From Thiohalomonas denitrificans (GTDB taxonomy: Bacteria > Pseudomonadota > Gammaproteobacteria > Thiohalomonadales > Thiohalomonadaceae), in NCBI RefSeq assembly GCF_900102855.1, contig NZ_FMWD01000005.1:231203-295202 (forward strand): 64,000 nt of DNA, given 5' to 3'. A program made the translations under genes and the position numbers. Shown here piece by piece: positions 28,341 to 36,688 of this stretch. Each line of letters opens with the position of its first letter. Within the stretch, counting starts at the first letter, position 1. The notes below the pieces were generated by a model. That model worked only from the letters and a program-made list of their open reading frames with translations, made no database searches and had not been told where the DNA came from.

Positions 28341-28372
28341 GAAGCCCCGGCTCCAGAAGGAGCCGGGGCTTC
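28341..28372 (-). terminator. Terminator of tRNA-Ala/Glu pair 1
   Basis: GAAGCCCCGGCTCC and GGAGCCGGGGCTTC form a 14-bp stem with a 4-base loop, followed on the minus strand by ACCATTTTTG. It lies just 3' of tRNA-Glu. It may also serve the convergent plus-strand sulfur-relay operon. Confidence 0.8.
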
Positions 28373-28380
28373 GGCGTTGG

Positions 28381-28453
28381 CGTCCCCAAGGGGAGTCGAA
28401 CCCCTGTCGCCGCCGTGAAAGGGCGGTGTCCTGGGCCTCTAGACGATGGGGAC
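28381..28453 (-). tRNA. tRNA-Glu (UUC), copy 1
   Basis: A full cloverleaf on the minus strand: acceptor GTCCCCA/TGGGGAC, anticodon loop CTTTCAC giving UUC, T-arm AGGGGTTCGACTCCCCT, and an encoded CCA at 28378-28380. It differs by one base in the D-stem region (GGCCCAGGA instead of GGCCTAGGA) from the copies at 34571 and 44624. Transcribed after tRNA-Ala. Confidence 0.97.
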
Positions 28454-28462
28454 ACTGTTTGG

Positions 28463-28535
28463 TGGAGCTAGGCGGGATCGAACCGCCGACCTCCTGCATG
28501 CCATGCAGGCGCTCTCCCAGCTGAGCTATAGCCCC
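28463..28535 (-). tRNA. tRNA-Ala (GGC), copy 1
   Basis: A full cloverleaf with acceptor GGGGCTA/TAGCTCC, anticodon stem CCTGC/GCAGG with loop ATGGCAT giving anticodon GGC, T-loop TTCGATC and an encoded CCA (28460-28462). First gene of a two-tRNA operon with tRNA-Glu. Confidence 0.97.
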
Positions 28536-28788
28536 GAAAGGCCGCGCATTATAGGATAGATTCAGCACAATTAGCAATGCCCCGTTGGTCGTTAGATTCC
28601 CCGAAGGACCAAAGCCATGGCGGCCACCCTCCCCCGCCGGACGGCTATACAAAAAATTGCAAATTTTTAACCTCACTCTCCGCCACACTCGCTACGATTA
28701 TCTGAGCCTACCCGGAAAAAAGCTATGGCCGATTCCCGTTTGGGCTTCTACATTTGATTTCTCAAGTTCGACACAAAGGCGAAAACGC

Positions 28789-29208
28789 ATGGACCGGAAA
28801 GTGAGTAAAACCGCCCCGACTGACATCTCGACCGAGACCGGAGCGGACAGCTATATGGACGAAGAAATGCTGGCCCGCTACAGGGAGCTGTTGGTCCAGC
28901 AGCGGGACGAGGTCCGCGCCCACCTCGAGCGCGCCCTGGAGGAACCCAAACACCACCCCGACGCTCTACCCGACGAGGGTGATCAGGCCTCCAGGGAAGC
29001 CGAGACCGAAATGGAACTGCAGGAAATCAACCGACAGCGAAATCAGCTGCGCGAGATCGAGGCGGCTTTACAGCGCCTGGACGAGGGCGAGTACGGTTAC
29101 TGCGAGGCGTGCGGGCTCGAGATCGGGCTAAAGCGGCTCAATGTCCGCCCGGTTGCCACGCTTTGCATCGACTGCAAGTCGCTTGAAGAAGTCCGTAACC
29201 GGCACTAG
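28789..29208 (+). CDS. dksA: RNA polymerase-binding transcription factor DksA
   Basis: A 139-aa regulator that enters the RNA polymerase secondary channel and, with ppGpp, adjusts rRNA and amino-acid promoters. It has the coiled-coil tip motif DxxDxA (DEGDQA) and the C4 zinc finger YCEACGLEIG...LCIDCK, followed by the family C-terminal helix. ATG 28789 is chosen as the start; the frame stays open to 28585 but that extension has no family similarity. The N-terminus is short on charged acidic residues compared with the E. coli protein. Confidence 0.93.
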   Translation: MDRKVSKTAPTDISTETGADSYMDEEMLARYRELLVQQRDEVRAHLERALEEPKHHPDALPDEGDQASREAETEMELQEINRQRNQLREIEAALQRLDEGEYGYCEACGLEIGLKRLNVRPVATLCIDCKSLEEVRNRH

Positions 29209-29537
29209 TGCGATAGGGTGGTTTGGGCGTTCACCATTCCAAATGGTGGGGCCGTACTCGACAGAGCGGCTCCACGCCCACTTTCACCTCTTCCGCTCCC
29301 ACCATTTCCTCCCCCTCTCTATCGGAAAAGGCGAACGGCGATTTTTCGGTTTTCCCGGCGCAACCTATACCGATTCCAACAGTCCTACTGAGTGACGGAA
29401 AAGTGTCCCACTAGGAGCCTGTCGGATTATGGTGTCAGACAGAATCCGACAGGCTCTCAGGTTCGGAATCGACTTCCGACTCTGTACAAGGACATCGTCG
29501 CTATCAGTGTTCCACTGACAACAGGGTGAGCCGGAAA
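29209..29537. repeat. Intergenic region with a 14-bp-stem palindrome
   Basis: No gene lies between dksA and pflB. At 29413-29457 GAGCCTGTCGGATT and AATCCGACAGGCTC form a perfect 14-bp inverted repeat around a 14-base loop, the sort of palindromic element seen between genes elsewhere. It may act as a terminator for dksA, although no T-run follows. Confidence 0.6.
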
Positions 29538-31793
29538 ATGGCAGCACAAGCTGACAAGATTTTTAATGCCGAACGTCCCCCTTTTGCCGAGGGTTTTTGG
29601 CAGAAAGAGGTAAACGTTCGAGATTTCATCTACACCAACATCACGCCGTATGATGGTGATGCCTCCTTTTTGACCGGGCCGACCACAGCCACCAAGGTAC
29701 TTTGGGAACAGTGTCGCTTCCTTCTCAAACAGGAGCAGGACAAGGGTGGCGTCCTCGATATCGATACAAAGACGATTTCCACCATCACCAGTCATGCACC
29801 GGGTTATATCGACAAGGGTCGGGAACAGATTGTAGGTCTGCAGACCGATGCCCCGCTCAAACGCTCCATCAAGCCCTTCGGCGGCTGGCGCGTGGTGCAG
29901 AAGGCTTGCGAACAGGCCGGCTACGAGCTCGATCAGAGCGTTGTCGATCTGTGCCGCAACTATCGCAAGACCCACAATGACGGGGTCTTTGATGCCTATA
30001 CCGATGACAACAAAACACTTCGCAAAAGCGGGATCATTACCGGACTGCCTGATAACTATGCCCGCGGCCGCATCATCGGCGATTACCGTCGTCTTGCTCT
30101 TTATGGCGCCGACCGGCTGATCGCTGCCAAGCATGCCGATCGCAAGCATCTGGTCGGCACCATGACTGACGAACTGATCCGCCTGCGTGAAGAGGTAGCC
30201 GAACAGATCAAGGCACTGGAGATGGTCAAGGAGATGGCCGCCTCCTACGGCTTCGATGTGGGCCAGCCGGCCCGAAATGCCCGTGAGGCGATCCAGTGGA
30301 CTTACTTCGCCTACCTCGCCGCCGTAAAGGAGCAGGATGGCGCCGCCATGAGCCTGGGCAACGTAAGCAGCTTCTTCGACATCTATATCGAAAACGATTT
30401 GAAGAGCGGCAATATCACGGAGCAGCAGGCGCAAGAGCTGGTTGACCAGTTCATCATGAAGCTGCGACTGATCCGGCATCTGCGCATGGACGAATACAAC
30501 CAGTTGTTCGCCGGCGACCCTACCTGGGTCACCGAATCGATCGGCGGTGTATTCCGCGATGGCCGGCACAAGATCACCAGGACCAGCTTCCGCTTCCTGC
30601 ATACGCTCTACAATCTCGGCGCCGCGCCCGAGCCCAACCTGACGGTGCTCTGGAATGAGAAGCTGCCGGAGAACTTCAAGCGCTTCTGCGCCCGGGTCTC
30701 CATCGACACCTCCTCTGTGCAGTACGAAAATGACGCGCTTATGAGCGAAGCCGGCCAGTGCGACGATTACTGCCTGGCTTGTTGCGTATCGATGATGGAA
30801 ACGGGCAAGGAGATGCAATTCTTCGGGGCGCGCTGCAATCTGGCCAAGGCACTGCTGCTTGCCTTGAATGAAGGGCGCGACGAGCTTAGCGGAATGCCCA
30901 TCGTTCCCGGCATAGAGCCACTGCCGGAAGGCCCACTCGACTATGAGGAGGTGCGCCGCCGCTTTGAGCAGACCATGGCGTACATTGCCGAGTCGTACGT
31001 GAATACGATGAACGTCATTCACTTCATGCACGACCGGTATTATTACGAGCGTTCGATGATGGCCTTCATGGACAGCCGGATAAAACGCAACATGGCCTTC
31101 GGGATCGCCGGCCTGAGCGTAACCGCTGATTCGTTATCGGCCATTCGCTACGCCAAGGTGACGCCGATACGCAATAAAGAGGGGTTTACCATCGATTTCG
31201 AAACCGAGGGAGAATTCCCGCTCTACGGAAACGACGATGACCGTGTCGACACGATTGCCCGGAAGCTGGTCCAGTCCTTCAACCGGGAACTCGGCAAGCA
31301 CCACATCTACCGGGATGCCACCCCGACGCTGTCGGTGCTGACCATCACCTCCAATGTGGTGTATGGCAAAAAGACCGGGGCGACGCCCGACGGACGCAAA
31401 CAGGGCGAACCGTTCGCACCGGGTGCCAACCCGATGCATGGCCGTGATAGCTCCGGAGCCATCGCCTCACTGAACTCCGTGGCCAAGCTGGACTACTACG
31501 ATGCACGGGATGGTGTTTCCAATACCTTCTCGATTGTGCCGAGGTCCCTTGGCATGATGGACGAAGAACGGGAACAGAACCTGGTGTCGCTGCTTGACGG
31601 CTACTTCGCAAGCAATGCCCACCACCTGAATGTCAACGTACTCGACCGCAGCGTACTGATGAGGGCAATGGAACACCCGGAGGAGTATTCGCAGCTGACC
31701 ATCCGCGTATCCGGCTACGCCGTGAATTTCACGAGGCTCAGCCGACAACACCAGCTGGAGGTAATTGCCCGGACGTTCCATGAGGCGATGTAG
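29538..31793 (+). CDS. pflB: Formate C-acetyltransferase (pyruvate formate-lyase)
   Basis: A 751-aa glycyl-radical enzyme splitting pyruvate and CoA into acetyl-CoA and formate under anoxia. The adjacent catalytic cysteines are in ACCVS (415-416), and the glycyl radical motif RVSGYAVNF puts the radical on Gly726. [28 protein letters not shown] and QYENDALM are strongly PFL-like, not other glycyl-radical families. Start ATG 29538 follows AGGGTGA. The activase gene follows after 86 bp with a hairpin between. No formate channel gene is adjacent. The gene is unusual beside sulfur-oxidation genes and points to fermentation of internal carbon stores when no electron acceptor is available (inference). 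Confidence 0.95.
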   Translation: MAAQADKIFNAERPPFAEGFWQKEVNVRDFIYTNITPYDGDASFLTGPTTATKVLWEQCRFLLKQEQDKGGVLDIDTKTISTITSHAPGYIDKGREQIVGLQTDAPLKRSIKPFGGWRVVQKACEQAGYELDQSVVDLCRNYRKTHNDGVFDAYTDDNKTLRKSGIITGLPDNYARGRIIGDYRRLALYGADRLIAAKHADRKHLVGTMTDELIRLREEVAEQIKALEMVKEMAASYGFDVGQPARNAREAIQWTYFAYLAAVKEQDGAAMSLGNVSSFFDIYIENDLKSGNITEQQAQELVDQFIMKLRLIRHLRMDEYNQLFAGDPTWVTESIGGVFRDGRHKITRTSFRFLHTLYNLGAAPEPNLTVLWNEKLPENFKRFCARVSIDTSSVQYENDALMSEAGQCDDYCLACCVSMMETGKEMQFFGARCNLAKALLLALNEGRDELSGMPIVPGIEPLPEGPLDYEEVRRRFEQTMAYIAESYVNTMNVIHFMHDRYYYERSMMAFMDSRIKRNMAFGIAGLSVTADSLSAIRYAKVTPIRNKEGFTIDFETEGEFPLYGNDDDRVDTIARKLVQSFNRELGKHHIYRDATPTLSVLTITSNVVYGKKTGATPDGRKQGEPFAPGANPMHGRDSSGAIASLNSVAKLDYYDARDGVSNTFSIVPRSLGMMDEEREQNLVSLLDGYFASNAHHLNVNVLDRSVLMRAMEHPEEYSQLTIRVSGYAVNFTRLSRQHQLEVIARTFHEAM

Positions 31794-31809
31794 CGGCTCC
31801 CCGGTGAAG

Positions 31810-31835
31810 CGGGAGTGGAGTATCCATCCACTCCC
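31810..31835 (+). terminator. Hairpin between pflB and pflA
   Basis: GGGAGTGGA and TCCACTCCC pair around a short loop between the two genes, with no T-run. It may stabilise the pflB message or reduce read-through, so pflB could be expressed in excess of the activase. Confidence 0.45.
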
Positions 31836-31879
31836 CTTCGGCGGGGTTAACTGATGTGGGGTATTTCAGGAAGAGTACG

Positions 31880-32620
31880 ATGCTGAAGGTTCACTCCATC
31901 GAGACGTTCGGAACCCATGATGGTCCGGGCATTCGTCTGGTGCTTTTCCTCCAGGGCTGTGCCTTTCGTTGCGTCTACTGTCACAATCCCGATACGCAAA
32001 GTTGTGCGAATGATCAGGGGACGCCTTACAGCACTGATCAGGTTTTGACGCTGCTGGAGAAACAGCGCTCCTATTTCAGAAACAGCGGCGGCCTGACCGT
32101 CTCGGGCGGAGAGCCCACGCTGCAGGCCGGCGAACTGATTACACTTTTCACTGCCGCCAAAGAGCGAGGCTTTCACCTCGCCCTCGATACCAGTGGTGGC
32201 GTCTGGTCACGAACGGTTAATCAGCTGTATGACCTGACCGACCTGGTGATCCTTGATGTCAAGCATATCGATGACGCATGGCACCGAAAGATTACCGGTA
32301 CCGGTAATAGCAATACCCTGCGCAACGCCGACTATCGCGAGCGCTCCGGCAAGCCGCTCTGGCTGCGCTATGTCCTCGTCCCCGGCTGGACTGATCAGCC
32401 CGAGTATCTGGAAGCGTGGGCCCGCCATTTCTCCGGTTACAAAAATCTGAAGCGCGTAGAGGTTATCCCCTACCATACCTTCGGTGTTCACAAGTACGCC
32501 GCCATGGGCCTGCGTTATCCCCTGCACGGTGTTGCGCCCCCGACCACCGAACAAGTGGACAGGGCGGTTGATATTATCGCCCGTAACCTGGGGGATGTTC
32601 CCCAGCTGATTGCCGCCTAA
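31880..32620 (+). CDS. pflA: Pyruvate formate-lyase-activating enzyme
   Basis: A 246-aa radical SAM enzyme that abstracts hydrogen from the PflB glycine. The [4Fe-4S] motif is CAFRCVYC (C27, C31, C34) followed by HNPDTQ. The GTHDGPGIRLVLFLQGC N-terminus and TVSGGEPTLQ (GGE motif) are typical. ATG 31880 follows AGGAAGAG; a GTG at 31856 is the alternative. Partner of the pflB gene immediately upstream. Confidence 0.95.
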   Translation: MLKVHSIETFGTHDGPGIRLVLFLQGCAFRCVYCHNPDTQSCANDQGTPYSTDQVLTLLEKQRSYFRNSGGLTVSGGEPTLQAGELITLFTAAKERGFHLALDTSGGVWSRTVNQLYDLTDLVILDVKHIDDAWHRKITGTGNSNTLRNADYRERSGKPLWLRYVLVPGWTDQPEYLEAWARHFSGYKNLKRVEVIPYHTFGVHKYAAMGLRYPLHGVAPPTTEQVDRAVDIIARNLGDVPQLIAA

Positions 32621-32646
32621 ATACGTGGTTCCAAATTGGTGTCCAT

Positions 32647-32706
32647 GCATGTAGGAGCGACGGAAGTCGCGATGACGCCGAATCGCGGCTTCCGCCGCTC
32701 CTGCAT
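32647..32706. repeat. REP-like palindrome
   Basis: TGTAGGAGCG...GAAGTCGCGA faces TCGCGGCTTC...CGCTCCTGCA, giving a long imperfect stem. This sequence type is a common intergenic palindrome of gammaproteobacteria. It lies between convergent pflA and the permease gene. Confidence 0.65.
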
Positions 32707-32826
32707 GTATCTCGGTATGTCACCGAAGGAGCGTGTTGGACACGATTTCGGAACAGCTATTTAAGCACCAAACAGATAAATCCCGTGCGGGATCAACTCG
32801 CAGACAAGCACACGCCTCTGAACGCG

Positions 32827-33960
32827 TTACTGATTCGATGCCGCCCCTTCGGTCGAAGTCTCCGGCCCCTCTCGAGGTGTCCCACGCCTCCCCAGCCATC
32901 GCCGCCATACGGCAAGCAGTACCGAAAGCACCACAGGCCCCAGGAAAAGCCCCACCAGCCCGAAAGCACTGAGTCCACCAAGGACCCCGAACAGCACCAG
33001 CAGGAAGGGAATATGGGCTGAGACACTGATCACCAGCGGCCGAACCACGTTGTCGACCGAACTCACCCCCAGAGCCCCCCAGGCCAATAGTCCCAATCCT
33101 GCCCACAGCTGTGCGTCAAAGAGCAGGTAGAGGACAACCGTGCCCCAAACCACCGGCGCTCCGAACGGCACCAGCGCCGCGAGCGCAGTCAGGACACCGA
33201 TCAGCACCGGGGCCTCCATTCCGACGATCCAGTAACCGAGCCCCGCCATGGCCCCCTGCGCGATGGCGGTCAATACCAACCCGTATACCACGGCCCGGGT
33301 CATTTCCGCCGCCGCAATCCAGTAGACATCCGACTGGCGCCCCAAAAGGATCTGCAGTCCCTGTCGAAACTGGGCCATCACTACCTCGCCGTCGCGATAG
33401 ATGAAAAAGACCGCAAGCAGCGCCATCCCGAATTTCATGGCATTGCGCCCCACCGCACCAGCGGCTTCCGCAGCCCCTCCGGCGATATTCGGGGCCTGGG
33501 TCGTTAGCCACTCGTCGACGATTTTTGGATTTTGGGCGACCTGTTCGGCCAGATCCGCGATCGGCCTCCCGACCAGCGGCAGCGAAAGGAGCCAGGTGGG
33601 AAGCCTGTCGGCTTCCCCCGAAAGGGTGTCCTCGATCCACTGAAACAGGTCCCGCGCCTCCTGCTGCAGAGAGGCTATCACCAGAAGTACCGGGACGATG
33701 ATCAGCACGGCCAGCAGCAGGGTCATCAGAAAGGAGGCCAATCCCGGCCTCGACACCATTCGCCGCAAGCGGCAATTGAGCGGCCAAGTCACATACGCCA
33801 GAATAAAGGCCCACAAAAGCGGCACCAGAAAATCCTGGACTACCTGATAGGTCAGCAGCAACAGCCCACCCAAAAGCAGTGCCACCACCAGGCGACCCGC
33901 CCAGGGACCCGAAGAAGCCCCGTACTGGACCTTCAGCTCTGTATCGCGATTGGGTTCCAT
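32827..33960 (-). CDS. AI-2E family transporter (PerM-like permease)
   Basis: A polytopic inner-membrane protein of about 377 aa with the family pattern: N-terminal helix pair (VALLLGGLLLLTYQVVQDFLVPLLWAF), a central soluble segment with LPLVGRPIADLAEQ, and C-terminal helices containing PFGAPVVWGTVVLYLLF and GVLGGLSAFGLVGLFLGPVVLS. Members export small molecules, are exporters of unknown substrates, or act as Na+/H+ antiporters; the substrate here is unknown. The ATG at 33960 is assumed, though a GTG at 34026 is in frame and neither has a good ribosome-binding site. Divergent from the c-di-GMP aptamer RNA promoter at 34065. Confidence 0.85.
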   Translation of the reverse strand: MEPNRDTELKVQYGASSGPWAGRLVVALLLGGLLLLTYQVVQDFLVPLLWAFILAYVTWPLNCRLRRMVSRPGLASFLMTLLLAVLIIVPVLLVIASLQQEARDLFQWIEDTLSGEADRLPTWLLSLPLVGRPIADLAEQVAQNPKIVDEWLTTQAPNIAGGAAEAAGAVGRNAMKFGMALLAVFFIYRDGEVVMAQFRQGLQILLGRQSDVYWIAAAEMTRAVVYGLVLTAIAQGAMAGLGYWIVGMEAPVLIGVLTALAALVPFGAPVVWGTVVLYLLFDAQLWAGLGLLAWGALGVSSVDNVVRPLVISVSAHIPFLLVLFGVLGGLSAFGLVGLFLGPVVLSVLLAVWRRWLGRRGTPREGPETSTEGAASNQ

Positions 33961-34064
33961 AGAAAAAAGATAGTTCGTCGCGGCTTTTTGACCGCTCGCA
34001 TTCCGTTCGCTACAGAGCCCCTCCACTTCTCAAAACCCGGTGCAAAAATATTCGAAAAAAAATT

Positions 34065-34092
34065 TTGACACCCCGGACGGGTGGACTAAATA
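34065..34092 (+). promoter_or_regulatory. Near-consensus sigma-70 promoter of the triple-aptamer RNA
   Basis: A perfect -35 hexamer TTGACA (34065-34070) is followed after 16 bp by TAAATA(T) at 34087. Transcription would start near 34098-34101, at the first aptamer base. Position and strength argue that the RNA at 34102-34563 is made on its own. Confidence 0.75.
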
Positions 34093-34101
34093 TGTAGACA
34101 A

Positions 34102-34191
34102 GACCTGATAAAGGCAAACCTGTCGAAAGACAGGGGCACAAAGCCACCGGCCTAAGGGACTTCGGTTCTAGGGCAGCGGAGCTACCAGGTC
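34102..34191 (+). ncRNA. c-di-GMP-I (GEMM-I) riboswitch aptamer, tandem copy 1 of 3
   Basis: The core AGGCAAACC, GAAA tetraloop, GGGGCACAAAGCC and CCGGCCTA match the GEMM-I class. P1 is GACCTG/CAGGTC; P2 is CCTGTC/GACAGG capped by GAAA; P3 is GGGAC/GTTCT capped by TTCG. Starts right at the predicted transcription start. Confidence 0.93.
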
Positions 34192-34199
34192 CCGGGATA

Positions 34200-34293
34200 G
34201 GCCTGATAATGGCAAACCTGACGAAAGTCAGGGGCGCAAAGCTACCGGTCTAAGGAGTCCTGCGGGATTCTACGATCGCGGAGCTGCCAGGTC
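34200..34293 (+). ncRNA. c-di-GMP-I (GEMM-I) riboswitch aptamer, tandem copy 2 of 3
   Basis: Same core (TGGCAAACC, GAAA, GGGGCGCAAAGC, CCGGTCTA). P2 is CCTGAC/GTCAGG, a compensated change from copy 1. P3 is GAGTCC/GGATTC around TGCG, again different but paired. P1 closes as GGCCTG/CAGGTC. The covariation supports a maintained fold. Confidence 0.93.
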
Positions 34294-34302
34294 TTCAAAA
34301 CG

Positions 34303-34395
34303 GGCCTGATAAAGGCAAACCTGACGAAAGTCAGGGGCGCAAAGCTACCGGTCTACGGAACCTTTCGGGTTCTATGATCGCGGAGCTGCCAGGTC
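34303..34395 (+). ncRNA. c-di-GMP-I (GEMM-I) riboswitch aptamer, tandem copy 3 of 3
   Basis: Nearly identical to copy 2 except in P3, where GAACC/GGTTC pairs around TTTCG. The core and P1 (GGCCTG/CAGGTC) are intact. After it come about 130 bases with no plausible gene, then a terminator at 34525-34562 and an oppositely oriented tRNA pair. No downstream gene is therefore evident for any of the three aptamers. Confidence 0.93.
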
Positions 34396-34524
34396 TTCCT
34401 TATTATTTCTAGTCCGCCCCCCTGCCTCGTTGTTCGCCCCGGTTAAATGCCGCCGCATACTGCGTCCAGCCAGCCGCGCACCCGCGTTTGCCGGTCGGAT
34501 CACCAGCGTGCAGGCGCACCAAAC

Positions 34525-34562
34525 AAAAAAAGCCCCGACTCCAGAAAGGAGTCGGGGCTTTT
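34525..34562. terminator. Bidirectional terminator between aptamer RNA and tRNA pair 2
   Basis: AAAGCCCCGACTCC and GGAGTCGGGGCTTT pair perfectly around AGAAA, with an A-run on the left and TTTT on the right, so it can stop transcription from both directions. On the plus strand it would end the triple-aptamer RNA after about 460 bases. On the minus strand it ends the tRNA-Ala/Glu transcript. Confidence 0.88.
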
Positions 34563-34570
34563 CGAATTGG

Positions 34571-34643
34571 CGTCCCCAAGGGGAGTCGAACCCCTGTCGC
34601 CGCCGTGAAAGGGCGGTGTCCTAGGCCTCTAGACGATGGGGAC
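34571..34643 (-). tRNA. tRNA-Glu (UUC), copy 2
   Basis: Cloverleaf with anticodon UUC and encoded CCA (34568-34570). Identical to the copy at 44624-44696 and one base different from 28381-28453. Confidence 0.97.
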
Positions 34644-34695
34644 GGAAACCATCTTCAACAAAACCGAAACCGCGAGGTCCCGGGTACAAACCTGG

Positions 34696-34768
34696 TGGAG
34701 CTAGGCGGGATCGAACCGCCGACCTCCTGCATGCCATGCAGGCGCTCTCCCAGCTGAGCTATAGCCCC
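34696..34768 (-). tRNA. tRNA-Ala (GGC), copy 2
   Basis: Sequence identical to the other two tRNA-Ala genes, anticodon GGC, encoded CCA at 34693-34695. The spacer to tRNA-Glu is 52 bases and unrelated to that of the other pairs. Confidence 0.97.
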
Positions 34769-35168
34769 CGAAAGGCCGGCCAGTATAGGTAAATTCCCCC
34801 TCGAACACAACGCCGTTCCGAAGCTTTTTCCGCCTGCGGCGACTCTCATAAAGCTGAGCGACGATGCGGCGCGCGGTTCGGCTGCAGAACCCCGAACCGC
34901 GCGCAGGGGCCGTTTCACGCCCCTGCCGTCAGGCCTCGCCTGGATATCTAACTCCACTCGCCAATCGGAATGCCTTCACCGTGAAGGCGGTGTGCTTTCC
35001 GGACTTTCTCTCTTTCACCGGTTGAGACATGCTGAGGCCTACCAGCCAGTAGACCCAAATCCGATGGTAGACCCCGCCGCGTCTGACCCTATCGCCCGTC
35101 ACCATTCCGTCCATTTCATCCAGCGTCCGCCTCTCGTATCATATTCGTTTTACCGGACGGGTCTCGCC
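34769..35168. other. Intergenic region before the Wadjet operon
   Basis: No gene is seen. A strong hairpin (GCGCGCGGTTCGG at 34869-34881 with CCGAACCGCGCGC at 34892-34904) is followed by a smaller one (GGGGC/GCCCC, 34906-34923). An AT-rich patch, CGTATCATATTCG near 35135-35147, may hold the -10 of the jet promoter. Being just upstream of a GC-rich insert, this could be the island boundary. Confidence 0.5.
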
Positions 35169-36686
35169 GTGCCTTTCACTGCCTTCGCCCACATCAATGC
35201 CGAGAAGTCCGTGCTTTATCGGCGGATCATGGCGGTATTCGCCGATGCCAAGGCGCATTTCATCGTCCATCTGCGCCCGGAGGACGTGGCGGAGAGGCTG
35301 GGTGAGGGCGTCGCGGCCGAAGAGGTGCAGGCGGCGCTCGGCCAGCTGGCGAATTGGGGCAATCTTCAGGCGGAGCCCGATACCAGCCGCGTCACCTCGG
35401 TCGAGGATTTCTACCGGGCGCGTTTTCTCTACCAAATCACCCGCGAAGGGGAGGCGGCCGAACAGGCGCTGCGCACCTTCGAGGAGGTGCTGGGCCGGCG
35501 CGGCGCACTCCAGTCCGTAGCGCTGGAGGAGATCCGCACCCATATGCGGGCGCTGCTGCCGCTGGCGCAGGACGGGGGACCCGACTCCGGCCGTGTCACC
35601 CTGCTGCTGCGCGACCTCTCGCGGGTGTTCGCCGACCTGGCCGAGAACGCCCGCGCCTTCATGGCGGGGCTGGGGCGCAGCATCGACCTGCGCGAGGGCG
35701 AGCGCGAGGCGTTCCTCCTCTACAAAGAGCGTCTTATTGACTATCTGGAGCGCTTCCTCGGCGAACTGGTGGTGGCGGCGGCCGAGATCAACGCTCTGAT
35801 CCGCCAACTCGACGGACCGCCCATCGAGCGCCTGCTCCGCATCGTCGCCGAGCGCGACGCGCGCGATGCGGCGCCGGACCTGGAGGCGCGCGAGGACGAC
35901 GGCGGCCGGGAATTCGAGCGGGCACTGGCGAACTGGCGCGCCCATTGGGAGGGGCTCACACGCTGGTTCGTCGGCAGCGCGGGACACCCGTCGCAGGAGG
36001 CGCTGCTTCGCAGCCGCGCCCGCAAGGCGATCACCCAACTGATGGAGACGGTGGTGCGTCTCAACGAGCGGCGCCTCGGCCGCAGCGATCGCTCCGCCGA
36101 CTTTCGGGTACTCGCCCGCTGGTTCGCCGAGTGCGAGGACGACGCCGACGCCCACCGGCTGTGGCGGGCCGCCTTCGGCCTGGCGCCTGCGCGCCATCTC
36201 ACAGTCGACCCGCAGACCCTCGCCGCCTGGGAGGAGCGGCCGGTCCCGGCCGGCACCCCGTGGGCCGCGGCACCGCCGCTGGCGGTCAGTCCGCGGCTGC
36301 GTGCAACCGGCCGTTTTCAGCGCCGGGGCGCGCCCGCCAAGGTGCGGCGCCACCGCGAGGAGAAGGCGGAGTTGGGTCGCCAGATCGCCCGCGAGGCGGA
36401 ACAAACGCGGCGCGCCCGTGCCCGGCTGGCCACCGGGAAGCCGACGCGACTCTCCGAATTCGGCGAACTGGATGCAGACAGCTTCGGCCTCTTTCTGCGT
36501 CTGCTGGGCGAGGTCCTCTCCTCGGCCGCGGGACCGGAGGCACCCATCGAGACGGTAACCGGAGACGGCAGCCTGCGGGTGGTGCTGGAGCCGCTGGAGG
36601 CGGACAGCGAGGCGGCGTTGGTGACGCCGCTCGGTACCCTGCGCGGGCGCGATTACCGCATCTGCATCACAGACCTGGAGGGTTGA
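35169..36686 (+). CDS. jetA: Wadjet protein JetA, DUF2397/TIGR02677 type
   Basis: About 505 aa, the kleisin-like/MukF-analogue subunit of a Wadjet anti-plasmid SMC complex. The product begins (V/M)PFTAFAHINAEKSVLYRRIM and continues with a winged-helix-like region and long helices, typical of the DUF2397 (TIGR02677) family found with DUF2398, a large SMC-like ATPase and DUF2399. GTG 35169 is the likely start because upstream codons lack family similarity; an ATG at 35064 in frame is possible. It is the first of four genes in one direction. Base composition is clearly more GC-rich than its surroundings, and a tRNA pair lies just upstream, so horizontal acquisition is likely. Confidence 0.85.
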   Translation: MPFTAFAHINAEKSVLYRRIMAVFADAKAHFIVHLRPEDVAERLGEGVAAEEVQAALGQLANWGNLQAEPDTSRVTSVEDFYRARFLYQITREGEAAEQALRTFEEVLGRRGALQSVALEEIRTHMRALLPLAQDGGPDSGRVTLLLRDLSRVFADLAENARAFMAGLGRSIDLREGEREAFLLYKERLIDYLERFLGELVVAAAEINALIRQLDGPPIERLLRIVAERDARDAAPDLEAREDDGGREFERALANWRAHWEGLTRWFVGSAGHPSQEALLRSRARKAITQLMETVVRLNERRLGRSDRSADFRVLARWFAECEDDADAHRLWRAAFGLAPARHLTVDPQTLAAWEERPVPAGTPWAAAPPLAVSPRLRATGRFQRRGAPAKVRRHREEKAELGRQIAREAEQTRRARARLATGKPTRLSEFGELDADSFGLFLRLLGEVLSSAAGPEAPIETVTGDGSLRVVLEPLEADSEAALVTPLGTLRGRDYRICITDLEG

Positions 36687-36688
36687 CG

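Noticed and set aside
34430-34624. 64-codon frame downstream of the triple aptamer as the riboswitch target
   Set aside because: It starts at TTG without a ribosome-binding site and its second half runs through the terminator and antisense to tRNA-Glu; the same residues appear at the other tRNA pairs.
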